This document shows, piece after piece, positions 17,487 to 26,312 of a stretch of 64,000 bases of DNA; within the stretch, counting starts at the first letter, position 1, and every line of letters begins with the position of its first letter. The translations under genes and the position numbers were made by a program. The notes below the pieces were generated by a model, which was not told where the DNA came from, did no database searches, and worked only from the letters and a program-made list of their open reading frames with translations. This DNA comes from JAMHWF01 sp035911095 (GTDB taxonomy: Bacteria; Pseudomonadota; Gammaproteobacteria; Burkholderiales; Burkholderiaceae_C). The stretch is taken from positions 76,072-140,071 of the forward strand of contig JAMHWF010000118.1 of NCBI GenBank assembly GCA_035911095.1. Direction: 5' to 3'.

Positions 17487-18776
17487 TCAGTTGGCGTAGG
17501 TGATGCGGTAGATCGCCCCCGCATAGTCGTCCGACACCAGCAGCGAGCCGTCCTTCATCGGCGCCACGTCGACCGGGCGGCCGCGGAACAGGCCCGTCTC
17601 GTCGTCCAGCCAGCCGGTGGCGAAGACGGCCGTCTTGTCGGCGGTGCCGTCCGGCTTCAGCGAGGTGAACAGGATCTGCGCGCCGTTCGGCTTGGTGCGG
17701 TTCCACGAGCCGTGCTGGGCCGAGAACAGGCCGCCCTGGTAGGCGGCCGGGAACATCTTGCCGTTGTAGAAGGCGAGGCCCAGGTCGGCCGCGTGCGCCT
17801 CGGTCAGCACCTGCGCGGCAGTGACGTTGGCGGGCAGCGGGTCCTTGTCGTAGCCGAACTCGGTGATGCGCGTCTTGCCCTGGATCCACGGGTAGCCGTA
17901 GAACTGGCCGGGCTTGGTCGCGCGGTTGATCTCGCCGGCGGGGATGTCGTCGCCCATACCGTCGGTCTGGTTGTCGGTGAACCAGAGCGTGCCGTCCTTC
18001 GGGTTGAACTCGAGGCCGACCGAGTTGCGCACGCCGCGCGCGTAGACCTCGCGCTTGCTGCCGTCGAAGGCGTTCATGCGCACGATGCCGCCGATGCCGA
18101 CCTCGTCATAGAGCTTGAGCTTGTCGCGCGGCGGCACGTTGAAGGGCTGGCCGAGGGTGATGTAGAGCATGCCGTCCGGCCCGACGCGGCAGGTGCGCGC
18201 GCCGTGGTTGAACGACTCTTCCTCGACCGGGATCAGCCCACCCTGGTCGACCACCGGGATCACCGCGACGTCCGGGCCCTCGTAGAAGAACTCGGCGGCC
18301 GGGAAGTTCAGCACCCGGTTGTGCTCGGCGACGATCAGGAAGCCGTCCTTCGTCCAGCACACGCCGTTGGGCACCTTGAAGTTCAGGCTCGGCGCGAAGG
18401 GCTTGACCTCGTCGGCGAAGCCGTCGCTGTTGCGGTCGGTGACCGCCCAGACCGTCGTCTTGCGCGTGCCGACGAACAGCATGTTGGTGTTCGGCGCGAC
18501 GGCCATGTGGCGCGCGTCGGGGACGATCGCGAAGAGCTCGATCTTGAAGCCGGGCGGCAGCTTGACGCGCTTGAGGTTGTTGCGGATCGCCTCGGCGTTG
18601 CGCCCTTCCTGGGCCACCGGCGGGATGTTGAGGTCGGTACCGGAAACCTTGAACTGCTTGAGCTTGTCGATGTTGGCCGGCGCCGCCGCAGGCTGGGCGA
18701 GCGCGGGGCCGGACACGAGCGAGAACGCCGCAGCGGCGACCAGCGCGGCAACGGCAGAACGGGAAGGCATGGGCAT
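17487..18776 (-). CDS. PQQ-dependent sugar dehydrogenase (L-sorbosone dehydrogenase family)
   Basis: Periplasmic beta-propeller dehydrogenase of 429 residues that would oxidise a sugar or aldose and pass electrons to a cytochrome. The signal peptide ends near PALAQPA. Propeller strands are marked by DARHMAVAPN, LFVGTRKTTVW, NGVCWTKDGFLIVAEHN, SFNHGARTCRVGPDGMLYITLGQP, GVRNSVGLEFNP, GWLDDETGLFRGRPVDVAPMKDGSLLVSDD. The ATG at 18776 has GGAGA about seven bases upstream. The cytochrome c gene follows. True substrate is unknown; the sorbosone name is only the family label. Confidence 0.88.
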   Translation of the reverse strand: MPMPSRSAVAALVAAAAFSLVSGPALAQPAAAPANIDKLKQFKVSGTDLNIPPVAQEGRNAEAIRNNLKRVKLPPGFKIELFAIVPDARHMAVAPNTNMLFVGTRKTTVWAVTDRNSDGFADEVKPFAPSLNFKVPNGVCWTKDGFLIVAEHNRVLNFPAAEFFYEGPDVAVIPVVDQGGLIPVEEESFNHGARTCRVGPDGMLYITLGQPFNVPPRDKLKLYDEVGIGGIVRMNAFDGSKREVYARGVRNSVGLEFNPKDGTLWFTDNQTDGMGDDIPAGEINRATKPGQFYGYPWIQGKTRITEFGYDKDPLPANVTAAQVLTEAHAADLGLAFYNGKMFPAAYQGGLFSAQHGSWNRTKPNGAQILFTSLKPDGTADKTAVFATGWLDDETGLFRGRPVDVAPMKDGSLLVSDDYAGAIYRITYAN

Positions 18777-18954
18777 GAGCGGTGTCTCCTGCAACGTTTG
18801 TTGTGCCGGGCCCGCTCGGGCGTGGACGGGCCGCGGTGGCAACGACTGTAGGTGCTCGCGCCGGCCACGCAGACCGAAGAAACCTCAGCCTGCGGGAAAG
18901 CACCTTCCGCAATTTCCCGACACCGGGCGCCGCAGGGCGTCGCCCGCGCGGCGG

Positions 18955-19488
18955 TCAGTCGCCGCCACCTCCGTCGCCACCATCGCTGCCATCGGCAGCG
19001 CCCCCGTCGTCCTCGTGACCGCTGCCGCCGCCCGGGCGGCTGTCGTCGTCGCCGCCCGCGCGGCGGTGGACCACCGTCACCGGCACCGGCGAGTCGTGCA
19101 GCAGCGCGAGGGAGACCGAGCCGCCGAGCAGGCCGCGCACCGCACCGACGCGGTCCGCACCGATGATCACGCCGTCGCAGCGATGGCGCTCGGCGATCTC
19201 GACCAGCATGCGCGTCGGGTCGCCGGCGGCGACCTCGCGCACATGGTGCAGGCCGGCGGCCTGCAGGCGCGCGGCGGCGGGCGCGAGCAGGTGAGCGCCT
19301 GCGGCGCCGGCGGCGCCGCGCAGGCTCTGCGCGTCGGGCGCCACCGCGATCTCGTAGACCGTTGGCGGCGCCTGCACATTGGCCAGCACGAACTCGGCGC
19401 GCAAGCCCTGCCGGCAGAGCGCGATCGCGTGATGCACGGCCTCCATCGAGGTCTCGCTGCCGTCCACGGGCAGCAGGAACTTCATCAT
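18955..19488 (-). CDS. Universal stress protein with Gly/Asp-rich tail
   Basis: UspA-fold protein of 177 residues. It starts MMKFLLPVDGSETSMEAV, and the ATP-binding loop appears as GADRVGAVRGLLGGSVS near residues 112-128, in the G-x2-G-x9-G-S/T pattern. The last 35 residues are a run of Gly, Asp, Ser and His with no fold signal, unusual for the family. The gene follows a hypothetical protein on the same strand, with a hairpin between them. Probably a stress-survival or energy-status ATP-binding protein; client unknown. Confidence 0.88.
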   Translation of the reverse strand: MMKFLLPVDGSETSMEAVHHAIALCRQGLRAEFVLANVQAPPTVYEIAVAPDAQSLRGAAGAAGAHLLAPAAARLQAAGLHHVREVAAGDPTRMLVEIAERHRCDGVIIGADRVGAVRGLLGGSVSLALLHDSPVPVTVVHRRAGGDDDSRPGGGSGHEDDGGAADGSDGGDGGGGD

Positions 19489-19527
19489 CTCGGACTCCTC
19501 GTCGTTCGCGTCGGGTCGACGATTGTC

Positions 19528-19549
19528 GGCCGGCACCCGCTAGCCGGCC
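19528..19549 (-). terminator. Hairpin between hypothetical gene and USP gene
   Basis: Perfect 7-bp arms GGCCGGC / GCCGGCC with an 8-base loop. The hairpin covers the stop codon of the upstream gene (minus strand) and lies 39 bases before the USP start. There is no T tract, so it is either a partial terminator or an mRNA end/processing structure. Confidence 0.35.
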
Positions 19550-20037
19550 AGCGTGCCCGGGTCGGTGCGGCGGAACTGGTCGAAGACCTCGTCGCTGCCG
19601 CCGTAGTTGACGCTGATCGCCGAAAGGTTGGCCTGACGCTGGGCCTCGATGAACTCGCGCAGGCCGCGGAACTGCCAGGGCCGCAGGCCCGGTTCGCTGA
19701 GCATCACGATGTCGGCGACCAGCAGCCAGTCGAAGGCATGGTCGCTGAGCCAGAGGCGCTGGCCGCGCGGCACGTCGCGCAGCAGGCTGGCCACGGCGCT
19801 GCGCGCGTCGGGGGCCACCAGCGACGCCTTCACCGGCCAGCGCGGCAGCAGCGGCTGGTCGTGGCGCAGCGGCTCCCACAGCGCCGTCAGGTAGTGCGGC
19901 GGATGGGTGTCGAGCACCGCGGCCCCGGAGGCGTCGTCGACATCAATGAGCGGGCCGAAGGCGCGGCGGATGCCGCCGATCCACATGCCCGGCCGGTGCT
20001 GGCGCGAGAGGCGGCTGAGGAACTCGAGGTCGGACAT
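19540..20037 (-). CDS. Hypothetical protein
   Basis: Protein of 165 residues, not recognised. It starts MSDLEFLSRLSRQHRP. It is rich in Trp and His (HPPHYLTALWEP, LPRWPVKASLV, WLSDHAFDWLLVADIVML) and has no signal peptide or membrane helix. Codon use is typical of the high-GC backbone and the frame is open and dense in GC-third positions. The ATG at 20037 lies in a 168-base divergent intergenic region shared with the DUF805 gene. The universal stress gene follows on the same strand. Confidence 0.6.
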   Translation of the reverse strand: MSDLEFLSRLSRQHRPGMWIGGIRRAFGPLIDVDDASGAAVLDTHPPHYLTALWEPLRHDQPLLPRWPVKASLVAPDARSAVASLLRDVPRGQRLWLSDHAFDWLLVADIVMLSEPGLRPWQFRGLREFIEAQRQANLSAISVNYGGSDEVFDQFRRTDPGTLAG

Positions 20038-20109
20038 GCGTGGTCGATGGCGGTCGAGGCAAAGCGGCCGGCCCCCTACCTGCAACCCGCGGACCACGTC
20101 GGCTCGTCC

Positions 20110-20126
20110 CCATGGGTGACCCATGG
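20110..20126. promoter_or_regulatory. Palindrome in divergent promoter region
   Basis: Perfect 7-bp arms CCATGGG / CCCATGG around TGA. It lies midway between the start of the minus-strand hypothetical gene (20037) and the plus-strand DUF805 gene (20206). This is the expected position for an operator acting on both. No regulator gene is adjacent. Confidence 0.4.
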
Positions 20127-20205
20127 CGCGGCCGCTTCGTACTTGTTGCGCTGCGTTGGCGCCGGCTGAGTATGCTGCGCGCTTTCCTCTGCCACGGAGG
20201 CCGAG

Positions 20206-20673
20206 ATGGCCGCTTCGGTCGCACCCCAACCTCAGGACGGGTCCTGGGCCTCGGCGATGGACCTGGAGGACGACAACCTGGGCGCCCTCCTGCTCGGCTT
20301 CCGCGGCCGCGTGCCACGACGGACCTTCTGGCTCGTCGGCCTGATCGGGCTCGGGCTGCTGCAGACCTATGCCTCGTTGCTGCTCGACATCGCCGGCGCA
20401 CAGCCGCGCGTGTCGGACGGCATCGCCGCCGCCCTGGTGGCCTGGCCGGCGGCCGCGATCACGGTCAAGCGCTGGCACGACCGCAACCGCTCCGGCTGGT
20501 GGCTGCTGGTCAACCTGCTGCCGGTGGTCGGCATGCTGTGGACGCTGCTGCAATGCGGCCTGCTGCGCGGCACGGCCGGCGACAACCGCTACGGGCCCGA
20601 CCCGTCCGGTGCCGCTGCGCCGGAAGATGCCGGGGACACGCTGCCGCTGTCGATGATCCGCGACCCCGGCTGA
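20206..20673 (+). CDS. DUF805 family membrane protein
   Basis: Inner-membrane protein of 155 residues with the DUF805 layout: FRGRVPRRTFWLVGLIG at the first helix, AITVKRWHDRNRSGWWLLVNLLP between helices, and GDNRYGPDP after the last. About four hydrophobic segments are seen. Function of the family is unknown; some members sit near phage-inhibition or envelope genes. A GGAGG lies about six bases before the ATG. Divergent from the hypothetical gene and convergent with the phospholipase D-like gene. Confidence 0.88.
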   Translation: MAASVAPQPQDGSWASAMDLEDDNLGALLLGFRGRVPRRTFWLVGLIGLGLLQTYASLLLDIAGAQPRVSDGIAAALVAWPAAAITVKRWHDRNRSGWWLLVNLLPVVGMLWTLLQCGLLRGTAGDNRYGPDPSGAAAPEDAGDTLPLSMIRDPG

Positions 20674-20721
20674 CCCCCACGCCCGCGACGGGCGACGGGC
20701 GACCGGGGTCGGTCGGTCGGT

Positions 20722-22026
20722 TCAGTAGCGTCCGGTCGCGCCGACCACGCGCAGGAACACGCGCGCGACCGAGGCGACGAACGCACGCCGCAGCCGGTCG
20801 AGGCGGCCGCCGACCTCGGCCCGGGTGACTTCACGCGAGGCCTCGAACGCCGCGTCCAGCTCGGCGCCGAGGCACGAGGCGAAGGCGCGGTCGCGCACGA
20901 CGATGTTCGCCTCCAGGTTCAGCAGCAGCGACAGCGGGTCGATATTCGAGCTGCCGACCGTGGCCCAGTCGCGGTCGACCACCGCCACCTTCGCGTGCAG
21001 GTGGGCCGGCATGTACTCGTAGATGCGCACGCCGCGCCCGAGCAGCTCGGCGTACAGCGCGCGCGCCGCCAGCGCGGCCGAGGTGTAGTCCCAGCGGCCC
21101 TGCATCAGCAGCCGGACCCGCACGCCGCGCGCCGCGGCCGCGCCAAGCGCGAAGCGGAAGGCGGTGCCCGGGTAGAAGTACGGGCAGACCACGTCAACGC
21201 GCTCGCGCGCCTGACGGATCGCCTCGATGTAGCCGTGCTCGATCGTGCGGCGCTGGCGCAGGTTGTCGCGCACCACGAAGGCCGCCTGCACCGGCACGCC
21301 GGCCTGCGCGTCGTCGGGCAGCGCGAAGTGGCGAGCCTGGCCGACGCGCAGGCGGCGGATCAGGCGCCGCGCCTGGCGCACCGGCCGGCGGCTGCGCGCG
21401 ACGGTGGCGATCTCGTCGCGCCAGTCGCGCCCGAAGCGGGCGCGCGACCAGTCGGCATCGATCGTCTGCTCGATCGGCCCGACCAGCGGGCCCGAAACGG
21501 CGACGGCGAAGTCCAGCCGCGGCACGTCGCTCCAGCCCAGGCGCAGGTCGAGCCGGTCGTCGATCAGGTTGATGCCGCCGACGAAGCCGACGCGGCCGTC
21601 GACCGCGCAGAGCTTGTGATGCAGCCGGCGCAGCTGGCCCGGACGCATCCAGATCCACCAGCCGCGCATCGGGCGGAAGACGGTGAGGCTGGCGTTCTCG
21701 AGCGGGCCGAAGCGCTGCTGCAGCCCCGCCAGCGCGGCCTTGGAGCCGAAGCCGTCGACGACGATGCGCACCTGCACGCCGCGCCGCGCGGCCGCCACCA
21801 GGGCGTCGAGCAGCTGCAGCACCGTCGGGTCGTCGTGCAGGATGTAGGTCGACAGCCAGACCTCGCGCCGCGCGCCGTCGATCGCGCGCCGCATCGCTGG
21901 GAACAGCGCGTCGCCGCCGCGCAGCAGCTCCACCTCGTTGCCACCGCAGAAGAGCACCCGCGGCCAGACGTACCACGCCTGGTCGGCGTCGGCCCGGGTG
22001 CTCGTCGAGGCGTCGTCCTCTGCCAT
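20722..22026 (-). CDS. clsB: Phospholipase D-like cardiolipin synthase (ClsB type)
   Basis: Likely joins two phosphatidylglycerols, or phosphatidylglycerol and phosphatidylethanolamine, to cardiolipin at the inner membrane. The 434-residue protein has two HKD motifs: HHKLCAVD near residue 137 and HAKVAVVD near 345, each followed by GGIN or GSSN. There are no N-terminal membrane helices, which fits ClsB rather than ClsA. A C-terminal basic helix may bind membrane. It follows the endonuclease-family gene by 13 bases, an arrangement typical of clsB operons with an EEP-family gene. Confidence 0.87.
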   Translation of the reverse strand: MAEDDASTSTRADADQAWYVWPRVLFCGGNEVELLRGGDALFPAMRRAIDGARREVWLSTYILHDDPTVLQLLDALVAAARRGVQVRIVVDGFGSKAALAGLQQRFGPLENASLTVFRPMRGWWIWMRPGQLRRLHHKLCAVDGRVGFVGGINLIDDRLDLRLGWSDVPRLDFAVAVSGPLVGPIEQTIDADWSRARFGRDWRDEIATVARSRRPVRQARRLIRRLRVGQARHFALPDDAQAGVPVQAAFVVRDNLRQRRTIEHGYIEAIRQARERVDVVCPYFYPGTAFRFALGAAAARGVRVRLLMQGRWDYTSAALAARALYAELLGRGVRIYEYMPAHLHAKVAVVDRDWATVGSSNIDPLSLLLNLEANIVVRDRAFASCLGAELDAAFEASREVTRAEVGGRLDRLRRAFVASVARVFLRVVGATGRY

Positions 22027-22039
22027 CCCTCCGCGGGCC

Positions 22040-22858
22040 CTAGCCCAGCGTCAGGTCCGCCACCAGCGGCAGGTGGTCGGACATGCGCGCCCAGGCCGTG
22101 CCGCGCGGCACGAAGCTGGTGGTGCAGGGCAGGCCGCGCGTGTAGATCCGGTCGAGCGAGAAGACCGGCACGCGCGAGGGAAAGGTGGGGCGCAGGCGCT
22201 GCGTGGCGTCGACCGCCCGCGCCAGGCCCATCGCGCGCATCGGCGCGTCGAGGCGCTCGCCCCAGTCGTTGAAGTCGCCGGCGACGATGACCAGCTCGTG
22301 GCGCGGCACGTTGGCCTCGATGAAGGCAGCCAGCCGCTCGACCTGTCGCACACGGCCGGCATGCATCAGCCCGAGGTGGGCGACGATCGCGTGCACCGTG
22401 CTGCCGTTCCACTGCACCGGCACGTGCAGCAGGCCGCGCTGCTCGAAGCGGTGGTCGGACACGTCGTGGTGCCCGATGTCGCCGATCGGCCAGCGCGAGA
22501 GCAGGGCGTTGCCGTGCTCGCCGTGGCGCGTCGTCGCATTGGTGCGGTAGGCCACGTCGTAGCCCTCGGGCGCGAGGAAATGCGCCTGGCCCTGCTCCGG
22601 CCAGCCGAATGAGGTGCGATGGAAGCGGCGCGCATCGAGGTCGTGGAAGCTGCGCACTTCCTGCAGGAAGACCAGGTCGGCGTCAAGCGACTCGATGCCC
22701 AGGCCGAGGTTGTGGATCTCCAGCCGGCGCCGCGGCCCGACACCGCGCACGCCCTTGTGGATGTTGTACGTGGCCACGCGCAGCACGCCCTCGGTATGCG
22801 GGGCGGTGGCCGCAAATCCGGAGGCGAGCGGGACCGAACGGGAGACCTGGGGTCGCAT
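22040..22858 (-). CDS. Endonuclease/exonuclease/phosphatase family protein (YbhP-like)
   Basis: EEP-fold metal-dependent hydrolase of 272 residues. It has VATYNIHKG near residue 28 (Asn metal ligand), FLQEVRS near 64 (Glu), VAGDFNDWG near 196 (Asp/Asn) and a C-terminal SDHLPLVADL (Asp/His pair). The YbhP homologue is encoded next to clsB in enterobacteria, as here. Phosphodiesterase activity on lipid or nucleotide substrate is likely, not proven. The ATG at 22858 lies 4 bases after the NudB stop. Confidence 0.85.
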   Translation of the reverse strand: MRPQVSRSVPLASGFAATAPHTEGVLRVATYNIHKGVRGVGPRRRLEIHNLGLGIESLDADLVFLQEVRSFHDLDARRFHRTSFGWPEQGQAHFLAPEGYDVAYRTNATTRHGEHGNALLSRWPIGDIGHHDVSDHRFEQRGLLHVPVQWNGSTVHAIVAHLGLMHAGRVRQVERLAAFIEANVPRHELVIVAGDFNDWGERLDAPMRAMGLARAVDATQRLRPTFPSRVPVFSLDRIYTRGLPCTTSFVPRGTAWARMSDHLPLVADLTLG

Positions 22859-22862
22859 CGCG

Positions 22863-23327
22863 TCAGGCGGCAAGCTGCGACAGCTGCAAGATCGCCTCGG
22901 CGTTCGACGGCGAGAAGCAGCGGTCGGCCGCCTCGCGCCAGGGCAGCCAGCAGTACTGCAGGTGCTCGCGCGGCGAGAGGCGCACCGCGATGCCGGCCGG
23001 CACCGTGAGGCCGAAGACATGCTCGGTGTTGTGCGTGACGCCCTCGGCGTAGCGGTGGCGCCAGACCGGGTAGATCTCGTAGACGTTGGCCAGGCCCCAG
23101 TCGCGCAGCGCCGAGTGCGGCACCGCGGCACTGCCGATCTCGATGCCGGTCTCCTCAGACACCTCTCGCCGACAGGTCTCGGCCAGCGGCTCGCCGGGAT
23201 GGTCCTTCGAGCCGGTGACGCTCTGCCAGTAGCCCGGGTGGTCGGCGCGCTCGAGCAGCAGCACCTCGCGCCCGGGCGTGTGGATCACCACGAGGACCGA
23301 CTCGGGGATCTTCGGCGGCTTGACCAC
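22863..23327 (-). CDS. nudB: Dihydroneopterin triphosphate diphosphatase
   Basis: Nudix hydrolase of 154 residues that removes pyrophosphate from dihydroneopterin triphosphate in folate synthesis. The Nudix box is GSKDHPGEPLAETCRREVSEETG near residues 39-61, with the REVSEET core. Later WGLANVYEIYPVWRHRY and LQYCWLPWREA match NudB. GTG start. It lies 22 bases downstream of aspS on the same strand, the classic aspS-nudB link. Confidence 0.9.
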   Translation of the reverse strand: MVKPPKIPESVLVVIHTPGREVLLLERADHPGYWQSVTGSKDHPGEPLAETCRREVSEETGIEIGSAAVPHSALRDWGLANVYEIYPVWRHRYAEGVTHNTEHVFGLTVPAGIAVRLSPREHLQYCWLPWREAADRCFSPSNAEAILQLSQLAA

Positions 23328-23349
23328 GTCCGGACCCCGACGTGCCGGC

Positions 23350-25155
23350 TCAGCCCTTGACCGGCGCCGGGTTGCGCAGGCGGATGTGCAGCTCGCGCAG
23401 CTGCTTCTCGTCGACGCCGCTGGGCGCGTGGGTCAGCAGGTCCTGCGCGCGCTGCGTCTTCGGGAAGGCGATCACGTCGCGGATCGACTCGGCGCGCGTC
23501 ATCAGCGTGACCAGCCGGTCGAGACCGAACGCCAGCCCGCCGTGCGGCGGCGCGCCGTACTGCAGCGCGTCGAGCAGGAAGCCGAACTTGGCCTGCGCGT
23601 CCTCGGGCGAGATCTTCAGCGCCGCGAAGACCTTGTTCTGCACCTCGGCGCGGTGGATCCGCACCGAGCCGCCGCCCAGTTCCCAGCCGTTGAGCACCAT
23701 GTCGTAGGCCTTGGCGATGCAGGCGCCAGGGTCGGTGTCCATCAGGTTCTCGTGGCCGTCCTTCGGCGCGGTGAACGGATGGTGCACCGCGTTCCAGCGC
23801 CCGGCTTCCTCGTCGTGCTCGAACATCGGGAAGTCGACCACCCACAGCGGCGCCCACTTGTCGTCGAAGAGCCCGTTCTTGCGCCCGAACTCGCTGTGGC
23901 CGATCTTCACGCGCAGCGCGCCGAGGGCGTCGTTGACGACCTTGGCCTTGTCGGCGCCGAAGAAGATCAGGTCACCGTTGCGCGCGCCGGTGCGGGCGAT
24001 GATCTCGGAGATCGCGCCGTCGTGCAGGTTCTTGACGATCGGGCTCTGCAGCCCCTCCCTGCCCTTGCCGGCGTCGTTGACCTTGATCCAGGCCAGGCCC
24101 TTGGCGCCGTAGATCTTGACGAACTCGGTGTAGCCGTCGATCTCCCCGCGCGACAGCCCGCCGTTGCTCTCGCCGCCGCCTGGCACGCGCAGCGCGGCGA
24201 CCCGCCCGCCCGGGGTCGTGGCCGGGCCCGAGAAGACCTTGAAGTCGACGTCGCGCATCACCTCGGTGAGCTCGGCGAACTCGAGCCGCACGCGCAGGTC
24301 GGGCTTGTCGGAGCCGAAGCGGTGCATCGCATCGGCGTAGGTCATCACCGGGTAGCCCGGCAGGTCGACGCCCAGCACGCTGCGGAAGACGGTGCGGATC
24401 ATCCCTTCGGTGAGGCCGCGGATCTCCTCCTCGCCCAGGAACGAGGTCTCGAGGTCGATCTGGGTGAACTCGGGCTGGCGGTCGGCGCGCAAGTCCTCGT
24501 CGCGGAAGCACTTGGTGATCTGGTAGTAGCGGTCGAAGCCCGCGACCATCAGCAGCTGCTTGAACAGCTGCGGCGACTGCGGCAGCGCGAAGAACATGCC
24601 CTCGTTGACGCGGCTGGGCACCAGGTAGTCGCGCGCGCCCTCGGGCGTGCTCTTGGTGAGCATCGGCGTCTCGATGTCGATGAAGCCGTTGGCGTCGAGG
24701 AACTTGCGCACCTCCATCGCGACCCGGTAGCGCAGGATCAGGTTCTTCTGCATCTGCGGGCGGCGCAGGTCGAGCACGCGGTGGGTGAGGCGCGTGGTCT
24801 CGGAAAGGTTCTCGTCGTCGAGCTGGAACGGGGGCGTGACGCTCGGGTTCAGCACCTCGAGCTCGTGGCACAGCACCTCGACCTTGCCGGAGACGAGGTT
24901 GGCGTTCTCGGTGCCGGCCGGGCGCGCGCGCACCTTGCCGACGACCTTCAGGCAGAACTCGTTGCGCACGTCCTCGGCGACGGCGAACATCGCCGCGCGG
25001 TCCGGGTCGCACACGACCTGCACCACGCCCTCGCGGTCGCGCAGGTCGATGAAGATGACGCCGCCGTGGTCGCGCCGGCGGTGGGCCCAGCCCGTCAGGG
25101 TCACGATCTGGCCCAGCAGCGCGTCGCTGACGAGGCCGGCGTAGGTGGTTCTCAT
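23350..25155 (-). CDS. aspS: Aspartyl-tRNA synthetase
   Basis: Charges tRNA-Asp (and perhaps tRNA-Asn) with aspartate. The 601-residue class II enzyme has the N-terminal OB anticodon-binding domain (GWAHRRRDHGGVIFIDLRDREG near 17-38). Motif 2 lies in FRDEDLRADRQPEFTQID near 220, the bacterial GAD insertion follows, and motif 3 is GLAFGLDRL near 556. Length is usual for bacterial AspRS (about 590). The ATG at 25155 begins MRTTYAGLV, as in the family; the longer frame upstream is Arg-rich and unlikely. A strong hairpin precedes the gene. Confidence 0.96.
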   Translation of the reverse strand: MRTTYAGLVSDALLGQIVTLTGWAHRRRDHGGVIFIDLRDREGVVQVVCDPDRAAMFAVAEDVRNEFCLKVVGKVRARPAGTENANLVSGKVEVLCHELEVLNPSVTPPFQLDDENLSETTRLTHRVLDLRRPQMQKNLILRYRVAMEVRKFLDANGFIDIETPMLTKSTPEGARDYLVPSRVNEGMFFALPQSPQLFKQLLMVAGFDRYYQITKCFRDEDLRADRQPEFTQIDLETSFLGEEEIRGLTEGMIRTVFRSVLGVDLPGYPVMTYADAMHRFGSDKPDLRVRLEFAELTEVMRDVDFKVFSGPATTPGGRVAALRVPGGGESNGGLSRGEIDGYTEFVKIYGAKGLAWIKVNDAGKGREGLQSPIVKNLHDGAISEIIARTGARNGDLIFFGADKAKVVNDALGALRVKIGHSEFGRKNGLFDDKWAPLWVVDFPMFEHDEEAGRWNAVHHPFTAPKDGHENLMDTDPGACIAKAYDMVLNGWELGGGSVRIHRAEVQNKVFAALKISPEDAQAKFGFLLDALQYGAPPHGGLAFGLDRLVTLMTRAESIRDVIAFPKTQRAQDLLTHAPSGVDEKQLRELHIRLRNPAPVKG

Positions 25156-25259
25156 GTCGATTCCAGGTCCTGTTCGATCGCCGCGCGCCGCTGGCCGGCG
25201 CCGCGAGGGGGATCGGTTCGGCACGCGCCGTCGGCGGCCGCCCCGCTTGATCACGCCGT

Positions 25260-25284
25260 TCGGCTGACTTCTCTGGTCAGCCGA
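25260..25284 (-). terminator. Strong hairpin between DUF502 and aspS
   Basis: Perfect 9-bp arms TCGGCTGAC / GTCAGCCGA with a 7-base loop. The hairpin covers the DUF502 stop codon and lies about 105 bases before the aspS start on the minus strand. There is no U tract, so it may be a factor-assisted terminator or an mRNA processing/stability site that separates aspS expression from upstream genes. Confidence 0.45.
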
Positions 25285-25936
25285 TCGGATTTCGCGCCAC
25301 CTCGGCGGGCCTCGGGGCGGCGGGCGACGGCGGCACGACGACGCCCATCGAGATGATGTACTTCAGTGCTTCGTCGACGCTCATCGCCAGCTCGATCACG
25401 TCGGCGCGCGGCACCATCAGGAAGAAGCCCGAGGTCGGGTTCGGCGTCGTCGGCACGTACACGCTCAGATAGTCGCCGGGCAGGTGGAGCGCCGCCTCGC
25501 CGCCGGGGCGTCCGGTGACGAAGGCGATCGTCCAGGCGCCGGCGCGCGGGTACTGGATGAGCACCGCCTCGCGGAAGGCGTTGCCGCTGCTCGAGAACAG
25601 CGTGTCCGAGACCTGCTTGACCGAGCTGTAGATCGACTTGACGATCGGGATGCGGTGGACGATCCGGCTGCCCTGGCGCAGCCACCACTGGCCGACCATG
25701 TTGGTCGCGAAGACGCCGGTCACCAGCAGCGCCGCGAGGACAACGACGAGGCCGAGGCCGGGCACCCGGCGCAGGCCCTCGATCGATTCGTGCGTCCCCG
25801 CCGGCAGGATCGCCTGCGTCATGGTCAGCATCCAGGCGAAGACGCTGTCGAGGATGCCGAGCACCCACAACAGGACCCAGACGGTGATCACCATCGGCAG
25901 CCAGACGAGCAGGCCGGCGAGCAGGTACTTTTTCAC
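25277..25936 (-). CDS. DUF502 family membrane protein
   Basis: Inner-membrane protein of 219 residues. Two hydrophobic helices lie at about 4-28 and 60-80, followed by a soluble domain containing IPIVKSIYSSVKQVSDTLF near 112 and YVPTTPNPTSGFF near 163, the DUF502 hallmarks. Function unknown; it is found next to aspS and fmdB across many betaproteobacteria. Starts with GTG followed by two Lys codons. The C-terminal tail is Pro/Ala-rich. Confidence 0.88.
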   Translation of the reverse strand: MKKYLLAGLLVWLPMVITVWVLLWVLGILDSVFAWMLTMTQAILPAGTHESIEGLRRVPGLGLVVVLAALLVTGVFATNMVGQWWLRQGSRIVHRIPIVKSIYSSVKQVSDTLFSSSGNAFREAVLIQYPRAGAWTIAFVTGRPGGEAALHLPGDYLSVYVPTTPNPTSGFFLMVPRADVIELAMSVDEALKYIISMGVVVPPSPAAPRPAEVARNPIG

Positions 25937-25967
25937 GCCGGCGCCAGGGGACCGTCCACGGGGACAG

Positions 25968-26312
25968 TCAGTGGCAGGCGCAGCTCGCGCCGCAGCCGCC
26001 GGACGTGGAACTGCCGCCCGAGGCCGTACTGCCGCCGGCGGCCGGAGCCGCAGCGCCGCCTTCGGCGCCCGACGCCGGCGCGGCGGCAGGCGCCGCCTCG
26101 CCGCCCGCCTTGGGCGCCGGCGCGGCCGCCGTGTTCTTGAAATCGGTGGCGTACCAGCCGGAACCCTTCAGCTGGAATCCGGCCGCCGTCACCTGCTTGC
26201 GAAAGCTCGGCGCGCCGCAGGCCGGGCAGTCGGACAGAGGCGGATCGGAAAGCTTCTGCAGGACGTCGCGCGCGTGGCCGCAGGACTCGCAGCGATAGGC
26301 GTAGATCGGCAT
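25968..26312 (-). CDS. FmdB-family zinc ribbon protein
   Basis: Small protein of 114 residues. The N-terminus MPIYAYRCESCGH with a second pair DCPACGAP near 28-35 forms the FmdB zinc ribbon. A GFQLKGSGWYATDF segment follows near 45. The second half is Ala/Gly-rich and ends in a Cys/His cluster (CGASCACH). FmdB proteins were proposed as regulators, but the role is unsettled. It sits between ubiB and DUF502, a conserved position. Confidence 0.88.
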   Translation of the reverse strand: MPIYAYRCESCGHARDVLQKLSDPPLSDCPACGAPSFRKQVTAAGFQLKGSGWYATDFKNTAAAPAPKAGGEAAPAAAPASGAEGGAAAPAAGGSTASGGSSTSGGCGASCACH

